Positions 37,277 through 46,701 of a stretch of 64,000 nucleotides of DNA are shown in pieces. The stretch covers positions 360,186 to 424,185 of the forward strand of contig NZ_AQYA01000037.1 in the NCBI RefSeq assembly GCF_000376985.1. The letters are read 5' to 3'. Position 1 is the first letter of the stretch; each line of letters starts with the position of its first letter. The stretch comes from Streptococcus henryi DSM 19005. Lineage in GTDB: Bacteria; Bacillota; Bacilli; Lactobacillales; Streptococcaceae. The translations under genes and the position numbers were made by a program. The notes under the pieces were generated by a model. That model was given only the letters and a program-made list of their open reading frames with translations. It made no database searches and was not told where the DNA came from.

Positions 37277-38152
37277 ATGGTAAAAGAACGTGTTGAATTG
37301 AATAAGCAACTTGCTCAGATGTTAAAAGGTGGTGTTATTATGGATGTGACAACACCAGAACAAGCTAGAATTGCTGAAGAAGCGGGAGCTTGTGCGGTTA
37401 TGGCACTTGAACGTATTCCAGCAGATATCAGAGCTGCAGGTGGTGTGTCACGCATGAGTGATCCTGCTATGATTAAGGGCATTCAAGAGGCGGTTTCAAT
37501 TCCTGTTATGGCAAAAGTACGAATTGGTCATTTTGCGGAGGCACAAATTTTGCAGGCAATTGAGATAGACTATATTGATGAGAGCGAAGTACTTTCACCA
37601 GCTGACGATGTTTACCATATTGATAAAAATCAATTTGAAGTTCCTTTTGTATGTGGTGCCAAGGATTTAGGGGAAGCTCTTAGACGGATACAAGAAGGTG
37701 CTACCATGATTAGAACAAAAGGGGAACCTGGGACGGGTGATGTCGTCCAAGCGGTTCGCCATATGCGACAGCTAAATCAAGAAATCAATCGTCTATCTTC
37801 ATTGACAGAAGATGAGTTATATTACGCTGCAAAAGAGCTGCAAGTTTCATACGACTTGGTTAAATATGTTCACGAAAACCATAGACTTCCTGTTGTTAAT
37901 TTTGCTGCAGGAGGGGTTGCAACACCAGCTGACGTAGCATTAATGATGCATTTGGGTGCTGAGGGTGTTTTTGTTGGTTCTGGTATTTTTAAGTCTGGAA
38001 ATCCGGTAAAACGAGCTGAGGCAATCGTTCAGGCAGTGACAAATTATAAGGATGCAAAGCTGATTGCTAAGCTATCAGAAAATCTGGGTGAGGCTATGGT
38101 AGGAATTAATGAAGATGAAATTGGACTATTGATGGCTGAGCGTGGTATCTAA
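37277..38152 (+). CDS. pdxS: Pyridoxal 5'-phosphate synthase subunit PdxS
   Basis: This 291-residue synthase makes PLP from ribose 5-phosphate, glyceraldehyde 3-phosphate and ammonia supplied by PdxT. Active-site residues are in place: D23 (GGVIMDV) and K80 (VMAKVRIGH). The [13 protein letters not shown] and [17 protein letters not shown] motifs are typical. It is followed within 12 bases by pdxT. Confidence 0.97.
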   Translation: MVKERVELNKQLAQMLKGGVIMDVTTPEQARIAEEAGACAVMALERIPADIRAAGGVSRMSDPAMIKGIQEAVSIPVMAKVRIGHFAEAQILQAIEIDYIDESEVLSPADDVYHIDKNQFEVPFVCGAKDLGEALRRIQEGATMIRTKGEPGTGDVVQAVRHMRQLNQEINRLSSLTEDELYYAAKELQVSYDLVKYVHENHRLPVVNFAAGGVATPADVALMMHLGAEGVFVGSGIFKSGNPVKRAEAIVQAVTNYKDAKLIAKLSENLGEAMVGINEDEIGLLMAERGI

Positions 38153-38164
38153 GTGGGTAATGCT

Positions 38165-38749
38165 ATGAAAATTGGAATCTTAGCGCTACAAGGTGCATTT
38201 ATTGAACATGAAGAAATAGTAAGGAAGCTGGGTGCTACAGTCATTGAGATACGTCAACTTTCGGATTTAGAGGAGGATATTGATGGTATTATTCTTCCAG
38301 GTGGTGAGTCAACAGCTCAAGGGAAATTATTAAAAGAATTGGGTCTGTTGCAGGTTCTAAAAGAGAAAATAAAATCCGGCTTACCAGTAATGGGAGTATG
38401 TGCAGGACTAATTCTGCTTGCAGAAAAACTTTCTAATGATACTAAGCAACATTTGGGCACTTTGCCAATAAAGGTTAAAAGAAATGCTTGTGGTCGACAA
38501 TTGGGTTCTTTTTCATCTCAGTCAATTGTTAAAGATATTGGAACTGTACCAATGACTTTTATTCGAGCGCCATATATCGAAGAAGTAGCCCCAAATGTTG
38601 AAGTTCTGGCTAAGGTTGATGAAAAAATAGTTGGTGTTCGCTTTCAAAATCAAATTGGTCTATCATTTCATCCTGAATTAACAAATTCTTTTAAAGTACA
38701 TCACTATTTTATTGAATTATGTAAAAAGAATTCTCTGAAAAACCTTTAA
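38165..38749 (+). CDS. pdxT: Pyridoxal 5'-phosphate synthase glutaminase subunit PdxT
   Basis: This glutaminase of about 194 residues supplies ammonia to PdxS. It begins MKIGILALQGAF, the family N-terminus. The nucleophile is C79 in MGVCAGLILLAE, and the His/Glu pair is in GLSFHPELTNSFKVHHYF. A GTG four codons upstream (38153) is an alternative start, but the ATG at 38165 matches the family and is preferred. The ribosome site is weak, so it may be coupled to pdxS. Confidence 0.94.
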   Translation: MKIGILALQGAFIEHEEIVRKLGATVIEIRQLSDLEEDIDGIILPGGESTAQGKLLKELGLLQVLKEKIKSGLPVMGVCAGLILLAEKLSNDTKQHLGTLPIKVKRNACGRQLGSFSSQSIVKDIGTVPMTFIRAPYIEEVAPNVEVLAKVDEKIVGVRFQNQIGLSFHPELTNSFKVHHYFIELCKKNSLKNL

Positions 38750-38823
38750 TCATAAATTACCCTTTTAGTTTTAAAAATGGTATAATTTTATAGCTGATTT
38801 GAAATGAACTGAAAGGTTGAAAA

Positions 38824-41157
38824 ATGAATCCTTTATTAAATGGTATGAATGAGAAACAGGCCGAAGCGGTTAAAACTACTGAAGGCCCACTTTTAATTAT
38901 GGCTGGTGCAGGATCTGGTAAGACTCGTGTCTTGACTCATCGAATCGCCTATTTGATTGATGAAAAATTTGTTAATCCTTGGAATATTTTAGCTATTACC
39001 TTTACCAATAAGGCTGCGCGTGAGATGCGTGAGCGTGCTATGGCACTGAATCCTGCGACAGCGGATACCTTGATTGCTACCTTCCACAGCATGTGTGTCC
39101 GCATCTTAAGACGAGAGGCAGACCACATTGGCTACAATCGTAATTTTACGATTGTCGATCCTGGTGAGCAGCGCACGCTTATGAAGCGTATCTTGAAGAA
39201 CCTTAACCTTGATCCTAAGAAATGGAATGAACGCTCTATTCTGGGCACCATTTCCAATGCGAAAAATGACCTTTTGGATGAAGTGGCTTATGAGCATCAG
39301 GCAGGTGATATGTATACGCAAATAGTTGCCAAATGTTATAAGGCTTATCAGGAGGAATTGCGTCGTTCTGAGGCCATGGACTTTGATGATTTAATCATGA
39401 TGACGCTGCGTCTTTTTGATAAGAATCCAGATGTTTTGGCTTACTATCAACAACGTTACCAATATATTCACGTAGATGAGTATCAGGATACCAACCATGC
39501 CCAATACCAATTGGTTAAACTTCTGGCATCACGCTTTAAAAATATTTGTGTTGTTGGGGACGCTGACCAATCTATTTATGGATGGCGTGGGGCTGACATG
39601 CAAAATATCCTTGATTTTGAAAAGGACTATCCTCAAGCAAAAGTTGTCCTTCTTGAAGAAAATTACCGTTCAACTAAAAAAATCCTACAGGCGGCAAATG
39701 AAGTTATTGGAAACAATAAGAATCGCCGTCCAAAGAAACTGTGGACACAAAATGATGATGGTGAGCAAATTGTTTACTATCGTGCCCATGATGAACGCGA
39801 CGAAGCTGTCTTTGTAGCTTCAACGATTGACAATATTGTCCGTGAGACTGGCAAGAACTTTAAAGATTTCGCAGTTCTTTACAGAACTAATGCCCAGTCT
39901 CGTACTATTGAAGAAGCCCTGCTTAAGTCCAATATTCCTTATACCATGGTCGGTGGAACAAAGTTCTACAGCCGTAAGGAAATCCGTGATGTCATTGCCT
40001 ACTTGAACATTGTGGCTAATACAGCAGACAATATCAGTTATGAGCGAATTGTCAACGAACCAAAGCGTGGTGTAGGACCAGGAACTCTTGAAAAAATCCG
40101 CCAATTTGCCTATACCCAAGAGATGAGTTTGCTTGATGCATCGGCTAATATCATGCTATCGCAAATCAAAGGTAAGGCTGCTCAGGCGGTTTGGGATTTG
40201 GCTAATCTAGTTCTTAACTTACGTGATAAGCTTGATCAGCTGTCTGTAACGGAATTAGTAGAAGAAATTTTAGATAAATCTGGCTACCTAGATGCCCTCA
40301 AGATTCAAAATACACTTGAAAGTCAAGCTCGTATTGAAAATATTGAAGAGTTCCTGTCAGTTACAAAGAATTTTGATGAAAATAACACTGATGGGACACC
40401 AGAAGAGTCCGGTTTAGATAAATTGGGACGTTTCCTAAACGACTTGGCTTTGATTGCTGATACGGATGAGGGTGACCAACAGACTGCAGAAGTTACCCTC
40501 ATGACTCTTCACGCAGCAAAAGGACTGGAATTTCCGGTTGTCTTCTTGATTAGTATGGAAGAAGGAGTCTTCCCTCTGTCACGCGCTTCTGAAGATCCTG
40601 ACGAATTGGAAGAGGAACGTCGCCTAGCTTATGTTGGTATTACTCGAGCCGAGGAAATACTCTTCCTGACCAACGCCAACAGCCGTGTCCTTTATGGTAA
40701 AACCAGCTACAATCGTCCTACTCGATTCCTTCGTGAAATCTCCGATGAGCTCTTACGGTACCAAGGACTTGCCCGACCTGCCAATACTTCCTTTAAAGCT
40801 TCTTATGCTAATGGCGGAGCAACACAGTTTGGTCAGGGAATGAGCCTGCAAGAAGCTCTGCAAGCTAGAAAAGCACAGGCACAGCCAAGAACAAGTTCTT
40901 CTTACCAGACCTCAACTGCTACCAAAGCTCAGCCATTTTCAAGAACAAGTGCAGGTCTGCCATTTGGTCAATCTAGCGCAAGTAAGGAAGCAGTGGACTG
41001 GCAAATTGGGGATATCGCCCACCATAAAAAATGGGGTGATGGTACTGTTCTTGCAGTTAACGGTTCAGGCAAAACTCAGGAGTTGAAGATTAATTTCCCT
41101 GAAGTTGGGCTAAAAAAACTTTTAGCCAGTGTGGCGCCAATTGAGAAAAAATCCTAA
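38824..41157 (+). CDS. pcrA: ATP-dependent DNA helicase PcrA/UvrD
   Basis: This 777-residue superfamily 1A helicase is essential for repair and plasmid replication. Walker [19 protein letters not shown] (motif Ia), VDEYQDTN (motif II), [15 protein letters not shown] (motif III), and [10 protein letters not shown] (motif V) with VGITRA (motif VI) are all visible. The C-terminus has the Tudor-like tail [16 protein letters not shown]. The ribosome site is unremarkable (ctgaaagg), and a TATAAT box lies about 40 bases upstream. Confidence 0.97.
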   Translation: MNPLLNGMNEKQAEAVKTTEGPLLIMAGAGSGKTRVLTHRIAYLIDEKFVNPWNILAITFTNKAAREMRERAMALNPATADTLIATFHSMCVRILRREADHIGYNRNFTIVDPGEQRTLMKRILKNLNLDPKKWNERSILGTISNAKNDLLDEVAYEHQAGDMYTQIVAKCYKAYQEELRRSEAMDFDDLIMMTLRLFDKNPDVLAYYQQRYQYIHVDEYQDTNHAQYQLVKLLASRFKNICVVGDADQSIYGWRGADMQNILDFEKDYPQAKVVLLEENYRSTKKILQAANEVIGNNKNRRPKKLWTQNDDGEQIVYYRAHDERDEAVFVASTIDNIVRETGKNFKDFAVLYRTNAQSRTIEEALLKSNIPYTMVGGTKFYSRKEIRDVIAYLNIVANTADNISYERIVNEPKRGVGPGTLEKIRQFAYTQEMSLLDASANIMLSQIKGKAAQAVWDLANLVLNLRDKLDQLSVTELVEEILDKSGYLDALKIQNTLESQARIENIEEFLSVTKNFDENNTDGTPEESGLDKLGRFLNDLALIADTDEGDQQTAEVTLMTLHAAKGLEFPVVFLISMEEGVFPLSRASEDPDELEEERRLAYVGITRAEEILFLTNANSRVLYGKTSYNRPTRFLREISDELLRYQGLARPANTSFKASYANGGATQFGQGMSLQEALQARKAQAQPRTSSSYQTSTATKAQPFSRTSAGLPFGQSSASKEAVDWQIGDIAHHKKWGDGTVLAVNGSGKTQELKINFPEVGLKKLLASVAPIEKKS

Positions 41158-41212
41158 ACTAGAAAAAATAGTTTTCTGAAAACTACTTTTCAAAAATTCA
41201 CCTTAGAGTTTG

Positions 41213-41241
41213 TTGAACTAAAAAAACTAGTGTGTTATAAT
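41213..41241 (+). promoter_or_regulatory. Promoter of the mgtE transcript
   Basis: TTGAAC, a 17-base spacer and TATAAT. Transcription would start near 41248, exactly where the M-box aptamer begins, so the aptamer forms the 5' end of the mRNA. Confidence 0.8.
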
Positions 41242-41248
41242 TAGTTTC

Positions 41249-41380
41249 GGTAGGTGAGGCTACTGAAGGGATACGGATTACTGCCGCAAAATGGTGGAGA
41301 CACCATGCGTTGGCCAACAGTCTTTATCGAAACAAGGTTTAGAATAGTGTAATAACATTGCCCTTCAAAGCTAAAGCTCA
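41249..41380 (+). promoter_or_regulatory. M-box (ykoK) magnesium riboswitch of mgtE
   Basis: GGTAGGTGAGGCTACT, GATACGGATTACTGCC, CAAAATGG, GGCCAACAGT and GCTAAAGCTC occur in the order and spacing of the M-box aptamer. The downstream mgtE supports the call. The first eight bases GGTAGGTG are the exact complement of CACCTACC at 41475-41482, the left part of the terminator, so aptamer and terminator compete. High Mg2+ should give termination. Confidence 0.87.
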
Positions 41381-41470
41381 AACGTAACAAGTCATCAGAA
41401 ACTATGCTCGATTTAAGAGTAAGCAAACTGAAACTCAATTTCTGATGTTTGTCAATCTGAGTCTAAAATG

Positions 41471-41498
41471 AATCCACCTACCTGAGGTGGATTTTTTT
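41471..41498 (+). terminator. M-box-controlled terminator
   Basis: AATCCACCT-acctg-AGGTGGATT is followed by TTTTTT. Its left arm overlaps the sequence complementary to the 5' end of the aptamer. Confidence 0.85.
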
Positions 41499-41562
41499 CG
41501 ATTTTTAGTCAATGTTCTTTTATGTCTAAGAAGAAAATAGAAATCTATTTATTAAAGTGTTA

Positions 41563-41790
41563 AACTCGGGCTCGGACCGATGCAAAAAGATAGTTTTTCC
41601 TTGGACGCCAGCATCCGGCGTCTAACCTCCTATTTTTGCTTGGTTCCATTCGCCCTTAGTATCTTGTTGAAATTGAACTCGGGCTCGGACCTATGCAAAA
41701 AAGATAGTTTTTCCTTGGATGCCAGCATCCGGCGTCTAACCTCCTATTTTTGCTTGGTCCCCATTCGCCCTTAGTATCTTGTTGAAAGGA
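41563..41790 (+). repeat. Tandem direct duplication of a ~114-bp unit in the mgtE leader
   Basis: Two copies (41563-41675 and 41676-41790) start AACTCGGGCTCGGACC and end CTTAGTATCTTGTTGAAA. They differ at few positions (for example GGACGCC versus GGATGCC) and by two single-base indels. Inside each, GCAAAAA...ATAG pairs with CTATTTTTGC around a GC-rich hairpin (GACGCC-agcatcc-GGCGTC in copy 1, GGATGC-ca-GCATCC in copy 2). Near-identity suggests a recent duplication or selection for structure. No protein-coding sense is evident. Confidence 0.85.
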
Positions 41791-41799
41791 GTGATGATT

Positions 41800-41910
41800 A
41801 TGGATAATTCCCCAGTTCCCGAACCCAGTTTGATTGTCAAAGGTTTTGGGATTATCTTAATGGCACTCCTGAAATCTTTTCACTATAGTTTTCAGTCACC
41901 CTTAAACTGA
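41800..41910 (+). CDS. Small ORF, 36 codons, putative membrane peptide in the mgtE leader
   Basis: The frame begins MDNSPVPEPSLIVKG and contains one hydrophobic segment (about residues 11-24, FGIILMALL). AAAGGAG is placed eight bases before the ATG, an excellent ribosome site. It lies between the duplicated repeats and mgtE, downstream of the riboswitch terminator, so it should be made only at low Mg2+. It may be a leader peptide or a small partner of MgtE. I do not recognise it, and it may equally be a chance frame. Confidence 0.45.
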   Translation: MDNSPVPEPSLIVKGFGIILMALLKSFHYSFQSPLN

Positions 41911-41990
41911 TAGTTTTTCTTGTATTTTCTTTCCTTGTAAAGTTGAGAGTAACAGAGCTCAATTTAAGAGTGACTTGTACGGAGGAAGAG

Positions 41991-43316
41991 ATGAATAAAG
42001 TAGACATTAATTTCAAAGAATTGGCTAGCTTGCAAGCAACATTAAAAACAATGCAAGAAGTAGATATTGCAGAATTTCTCATAAAAATGGAGCCAGAAAA
42101 ACGGACTATTGTAATGACTATGTTACCAAAGGATGTTCTGGCAGAAGTATTTGCAGAGCTTCCACGAGATTTGAAAACAGAAGTTATTGAAAGTTTTACC
42201 AATCCAGATTTGAAAGACTTAATTGATGAACTGGCTTCGGACGATTTGGTTGATAGTTTGCAAGAATTACCCTCAAATATGGTTACAAAACTTTTGCATT
42301 ATGTCGATTCAGATAGAAGAGATAGTATCAATAAATTATTGAATTACCCAGAAGACAGCGTTGGAAGCTTGATGAGTGTGGACTATGTAGCCGTGAAAAA
42401 GAGTGACAGTAAGTCGGATGTCCTTAAAAAGATTTCACAGTCTCCAGCTGATCACGAACACTTAGATTCTATCTTTATTAAAGATGATAAACGTCAAATT
42501 ATTGGCTATTTTTACTTGGCCGACTTGGTTAGATTACAGGAAGAGTCACTTGACTCTATCATTCAATGGAATCCTGTTAAAGTCTATACTCATGATGATC
42601 AGGAGAAAGCAGCAAAGCTTTTCAATAAACATTCACTTTTGTCTATTCCTGTTTGTGACAAAGAGGATAGGATTGTAGGAATAATTACAGCCGATGATAT
42701 ATTTGATGTCATTGCAGACGAGATTCATGAAGACTACTCACTTATGCAAGGGATGGGAACGACCGAGTCACCATATTTAGAGACTGGTGTCTTTTCTCTG
42801 GCTAGTAAACGCATCGTCTGGCTCCTTGTTTTGATGATTTCTGCAACAGTTACTGGATTTATTATTGAAAAATATCAGGCGGTACTAAGTTCCACAGTAG
42901 CTTTAGCTGCCTATATCCCTATGTTAATGGATAGTGGTGGTAATTCAGGATCTCAATCTTCAACTCTAATCATTCGATCAATGGCATTAGATGAGATTAA
43001 AGAAAGAGATAGTCTCAAAGTATTGTGGAAAGAACTTCGTGTCGGCTTGGTTGTAGGAAGTATTTTAGCTTTGGTCAACCTAGTTAGAATGATGCTTCTT
43101 AGTCAAGTATCACTCAACATTTGTGTAACAGTAAGCCTAACCCTCTTAATGACTATAGTCATGGCAAAACTTGTAGGAGGACTATTGCCCGTTCTAGCCC
43201 GTAAACTAAAGCAAGACCCTGCAGTTATGGCTGGACCACTGGTAACAACAGTTGTTGATGCTTTTGCTTTGGTTATTTATTTTAAAATAGCACAGCTTCT
43301 AATGGGAATTGGGTAA
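41991..43316 (+). CDS. mgtE: Magnesium transporter MgtE
   Basis: This channel of about 441 residues imports Mg2+. It has the cytoplasmic N domain (about 1-125), two CBS domains (about 125-250, with VKVYTHDDQEKAAKLF) and five membrane helices containing AYIPMLMDSGGNSGSQSS, the ion-pore signature. I chose ATG 41991 because GGAGGAAGAG lies just upstream. It is preceded by an M-box riboswitch and an unusually long leader of about 740 bases. Confidence 0.95.
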   Translation: MNKVDINFKELASLQATLKTMQEVDIAEFLIKMEPEKRTIVMTMLPKDVLAEVFAELPRDLKTEVIESFTNPDLKDLIDELASDDLVDSLQELPSNMVTKLLHYVDSDRRDSINKLLNYPEDSVGSLMSVDYVAVKKSDSKSDVLKKISQSPADHEHLDSIFIKDDKRQIIGYFYLADLVRLQEESLDSIIQWNPVKVYTHDDQEKAAKLFNKHSLLSIPVCDKEDRIVGIITADDIFDVIADEIHEDYSLMQGMGTTESPYLETGVFSLASKRIVWLLVLMISATVTGFIIEKYQAVLSSTVALAAYIPMLMDSGGNSGSQSSTLIIRSMALDEIKERDSLKVLWKELRVGLVVGSILALVNLVRMMLLSQVSLNICVTVSLTLLMTIVMAKLVGGLLPVLARKLKQDPAVMAGPLVTTVVDAFALVIYFKIAQLLMGIG

Positions 43317-43366
43317 TTTCTGAACCTATTCCTATTAAGAAAGTAAATTCAATGATGTAAACTCGA

Positions 43367-43392
43367 GGTATAGTTATTAACTATACCTTTTT
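43367..43392 (+). terminator. Terminator of mgtE
   Basis: GGTATAGTT-att-AACTATACC is a perfect 9-bp stem followed by TTTTT. Confidence 0.85.
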
Positions 43393-43491
43393 CATTTAAA
43401 TAAGTATTGGAAAGCTTTTCAAAAATGGAGTAAAATGAAATGGTGAGTATTTATAAAAATACGAATTGACTATTCAATAGGGAGACAAGTT

Positions 43492-44772
43492 ATGACACGA
43501 GAATTTTCTTTTGAAACTTTACAATTACATGCTGGCCAAAAGCCTGATGCTGAAACTAAATCACGTGCAGTTCCAATTTACCAAACAACGTCCTACGTCT
43601 TTGATGATGCTCAAGAGGCAGAAGACCTTTTTGCATTAAGAAAACCTGGGAATATCTATACCCGTATTGGTAATCCAACAGTTGCTGTTTTTGAAGAGCG
43701 CGTGGCAGCTCTAGAAAAAGGTGTCGGTGCCTTGGCAACTGCTTCAGGTATGGCGGCTCTCACCTACACAGTCTTGGGGCTTGCTCATGCAGGTGACCAT
43801 GTTGTCGCAGCTACAACCCTTTATGGTGGTACTTTTAACTTGTTGAAAGAAACACTACCTCGTTATGGAATTACAACAACTTTTGTTAATATTGAAAATC
43901 TTGAAGAAGTTGAAGCAGCCATCAAAGACAACACTAAATTGGTCTTGATTGAAACCTTAGGTAATCCTCTTATCAATATTCCAGATATTGAAAAAGTGGC
44001 TGAATTGACACATGCTCATAATATCCCTTTGGTAGCAGATAATACGTTTGGAACACCTTACCTGATCAATGTCTTTGACCATGGCGTTGATATTTCTGTT
44101 CACTCAGCTACAAAATTCATTGGTGGGCATGGTACTACAATTGGTGGAATCATTGTCGATGGCGGGAAATTTGACTGGGAAGCATCTGGCAAATTCCCTC
44201 AATTTGTTGAAGAAGATGCTTCTTACCATAATATCTCTTACACGCGAGACATCGGAGCAGCAGCTTTTATTACAGCCCTTCGTGTTCAGCTGCTACGTGA
44301 TATGGGCGCAGCACTTTCACCGTTTAATGCATTCCTGCTTCTGCAAGGACTCGAAACCTTGTCGCTTCGCATAGACCGTCATATTGAAAATACTAAGAAA
44401 ATTGTTGACTTCTTAGAAAATCACCATAAGGTTGAAAAGGTAAACTACCCTAGCTTGCCATCTAGTCCTTACTTTGAGTTGGCTAAAAAATATTTCCCTA
44501 AAGGTGCGGGTTCAATCTTTACCTTCCATGTTAAAGGCAATTCTAAGGATGCAGCAACAGTTATCGACAATCTAGAAATCTTCTCTAATTTGGCCAATGT
44601 TGCTGATGCTAAATCTCTTGTTGTTCATCCTTATACAACAACACATGCACAAATGTCAGCAGAAGATTTGGCGGCCTGCGGTGTCACACCAAATCAAATC
44701 CGTCTATCAATCGGTCTTGAAAATGCAGGTGACTTGATTGAAGATCTTAAACTTGCTTTAGATAAGATTTAA
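43492..44772 (+). CDS. O-acetylhomoserine (or O-acetylserine) sulfhydrylase
   Basis: This 426-residue PLP enzyme of the Cys/Met metabolism family makes homocysteine from O-acetylhomoserine and sulfide. Motifs: YTRIGNPTVAVFEERVA, GMAALTYT and the PLP lysine in SVHSATKFIGGHGT. The length and the TPYLINVFDHGVDISVHS block match MetY/Cgs-type sulfhydrylases and not the shorter gamma-synthases. It is monocistronic with ribosome site AGGGAG and a terminator. Confidence 0.92.
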   Translation: MTREFSFETLQLHAGQKPDAETKSRAVPIYQTTSYVFDDAQEAEDLFALRKPGNIYTRIGNPTVAVFEERVAALEKGVGALATASGMAALTYTVLGLAHAGDHVVAATTLYGGTFNLLKETLPRYGITTTFVNIENLEEVEAAIKDNTKLVLIETLGNPLINIPDIEKVAELTHAHNIPLVADNTFGTPYLINVFDHGVDISVHSATKFIGGHGTTIGGIIVDGGKFDWEASGKFPQFVEEDASYHNISYTRDIGAAAFITALRVQLLRDMGAALSPFNAFLLLQGLETLSLRIDRHIENTKKIVDFLENHHKVEKVNYPSLPSSPYFELAKKYFPKGAGSIFTFHVKGNSKDAATVIDNLEIFSNLANVADAKSLVVHPYTTTHAQMSAEDLAACGVTPNQIRLSIGLENAGDLIEDLKLALDKI

Positions 44773-44803
44773 GGGATATCTGTAATATTTTTATACCGAA
44801 AGT

Positions 44804-44842
44804 CAGAGTTTGGAACTCATTATGTTCCAGACTCTGTTTTTT
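44804..44842 (+). terminator. Terminator of the sulfhydrylase gene
   Basis: CAGAGTTTGGAAC and GTTCCAGACTCTG form a 13-bp stem with one mismatch, followed by TTTTTT. Confidence 0.9.
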
Positions 44843-44936
44843 GAATTCACATACAAAATAAGCAAAATCTATAACTGACTATAAAAGAATAAAATAGCTA
44901 AAAAGGTTGATATTACAGGCTTTTTACCCTATACTA

Positions 44937-44978
44937 TTGACAAGTTAAAAAGACAACTCATTACTCGTTTTGAGTAAT
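44937..44978 (+). promoter_or_regulatory. Promoter and inverted-repeat operator of the cyclase gene
   Basis: TTGACA at 44937-44942 is a perfect -35. ATTACTC-gtttt-GAGTAAT (44960-44978) overlaps the place of the -10, so a repressor binding there would block transcription. Confidence 0.6.
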
Positions 44979-45019
44979 TACCGAATGATTTCTAGATAGA
45001 ATAAGCTTGGAGGATTCCT

Positions 45020-45763
45020 ATGACAACATTACATGAAGCACTTAACATTTTTAAAGCAGCAAAACTAGTAAACTTATCGCATCAGATTGATGAGAATAGC
45101 CCCCATTTTGCTGCGTTACCTGCCCTTGAGTCAAAAGATATTTTTACTCTAAAAGACGGTTTCCATGTACAACAATTTTCTGTGGTAGGTCAATACGGAA
45201 CTCACATTGATGCGCCTATTCATTTTGTTGAAGGTGGGAAATGGCTTGATGAACTTCCGTTAGAAGATTTTCTTTTACCGCTTTTTGTTATTGATAAATC
45301 AAAAGAAGTAGCAGAAGATCCAAACTATGAATTAAGTAAGCAAGATATTTTTGATTTTGAGGCTAAGTATGGTCAAATTCCTGCTGATAGTTTTGTTGCC
45401 TTCCGCAGTGATTGGTCTAAACGCTGGCCTTCGCAGGATGCTATAACTAACCTAGATAAAAAGGGAACACAGCAAACTCCAGGTTGGTCTCGTGAAGCAT
45501 TAGAATTTTTGATTCATGAACGTCAGGTTAAGGCATTAGGGCATGAAACATTGGACACTGATAGTGGAAAAGCAGTTTTTGAAGCTGGTGGCATTCTAAA
45601 TCAAGAATATTATCTCTTAGAGCAAGGAATCTACCAAGTTGAAGTTCTGGCTAATTTGGATCAGGTTCCAGCAACAGGAGCGGTTATCTCTATTGCTTTC
45701 CCCAACTGGAAGTCGGCGACTGGGTCACCAGTTAGGGCGATAGCATATGTTCCTCAAGGATAG
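45020..45763 (+). CDS. Cyclase-family (kynurenine formamidase-like) metal hydrolase
   Basis: This 247-residue protein carries the family signature GTHIDAPIHF (about residues 58-67), with metal-binding His and Asp residues, and LGHETLDTDSGKA later. The fold family includes kynurenine formamidase and bacterial cyclases, but no tryptophan degradation genes are near, so the substrate is unknown. It is alone, with a possible operator upstream and a terminator after it. Confidence 0.85.
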   Translation: MTTLHEALNIFKAAKLVNLSHQIDENSPHFAALPALESKDIFTLKDGFHVQQFSVVGQYGTHIDAPIHFVEGGKWLDELPLEDFLLPLFVIDKSKEVAEDPNYELSKQDIFDFEAKYGQIPADSFVAFRSDWSKRWPSQDAITNLDKKGTQQTPGWSREALEFLIHERQVKALGHETLDTDSGKAVFEAGGILNQEYYLLEQGIYQVEVLANLDQVPATGAVISIAFPNWKSATGSPVRAIAYVPQG

Positions 45764-45791
45764 GATTTTGGATATTTAAATCATCAAGAGC

Positions 45792-45818
45792 ATCAGTCTA
45801 GGTTTAGGCTGATTTTTT
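45792..45818 (+). terminator. Terminator of the cyclase-family gene
   Basis: ATCAGTCTA and TAGGCTGAT form a 9-bp stem with one T-G pair, followed by TTTTT. Confidence 0.85.
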
Positions 45819-45968
45819 GTTATAATGCAACTATGAATTTTGTTTTGTTTTGATTGGGCTTGGCTTATGGTAGATATTTGTGGACTACATTAGGCCTTAA
45901 GTCGATGTGATAACAAGCTCTGCCTATATTTCCAAAACAATAAAAGATACTTTTGAGAGGTTTAGATA

Positions 45969-46625
45969 ATGAAGTATAAGGAAGTGAAATCACATTTTGA
46001 AGAATTGGCTGATGCAGAAAAAGCTAAAGAGATGTCTGCCTACATGCGAAATCATTTTGTCTTTTACGGGATTCCTACACCGGCTAGGAGAGCGTGCTAC
46101 AAGGACTTACTGAAGTCAGAGAAAAAGAAGAAGGTCATTGATTGGGACTTTCTGGATGCTTGTTGGAATGATCAACATCGTGAATGTCAATATTTGGTGA
46201 GAGATTATTTGACAGCAATGAAAGCTTTTGTGACTTTTGATGATATTCCTAAAATAGAAGGTTATGTGCGTTCCAAGCAGTGGTGGGACAGCATTGACGG
46301 CTTGGATAAGGTCATCGGTCATATTGGATTGACTGATAAGCGTGTTGATGATCTCATGCTGACTTGGGCAGCAGATGACGATTTTTGGTTGCGTCGCCTA
46401 GCTATTGACCATCAATTAGGGCGCAAAGATAAGACAAATACTGAATTGTTGGAGAAGATTTTAGTCATGAATTTTGGTAGCGATGAATTCTTTATCAATA
46501 AGGCTATCGGTTGGTCTTTGAGAGATTATTCTAAAACTAATCCTGATTGGGTGCGCAGCTTTTTCCAAAAGTATGACAGTCAAATGGCTCCCTTAAGTAT
46601 CCGAGAAGGAAGCAAATACATTTGA
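45969..46625 (+). CDS. DNA alkylation repair (AlkD-like) protein
   Basis: This 218-residue protein consists of HEAT-like helical repeats (about 1-215), with YGIPTPARRACYKD, DKVIGHIGLTD and ALVDHQL-like LAIDHQLGRKDK segments. These match DNA alkylation repair enzymes of the AlkD/AlkC type, glycosylases that remove alkylated bases. The ribosome site is GAGAGG. It has an independent location between two terminators. Confidence 0.88.
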   Translation: MKYKEVKSHFEELADAEKAKEMSAYMRNHFVFYGIPTPARRACYKDLLKSEKKKKVIDWDFLDACWNDQHRECQYLVRDYLTAMKAFVTFDDIPKIEGYVRSKQWWDSIDGLDKVIGHIGLTDKRVDDLMLTWAADDDFWLRRLAIDHQLGRKDKTNTELLEKILVMNFGSDEFFINKAIGWSLRDYSKTNPDWVRSFFQKYDSQMAPLSIREGSKYI

Positions 46626-46701
46626 TTTTCAAACAAATTTTTGGAAAGATGTCAGAAAATTTTGTAGAATGTCGCTATGAAATGAAAGTGAGGACATCCT
46701 T

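Noticed and set aside
41580..41774. A 64-codon frame across the tandem repeats
   Set aside because: Its apparent internal protein repeat only reflects the DNA duplication; there is no ribosome site, and the two copies differ by frame-shifting indels elsewhere.
41563..41790. Possible CRISPR array
   Set aside because: Only two copies, unit ~114 bp, no spacers between them and no cas genes.
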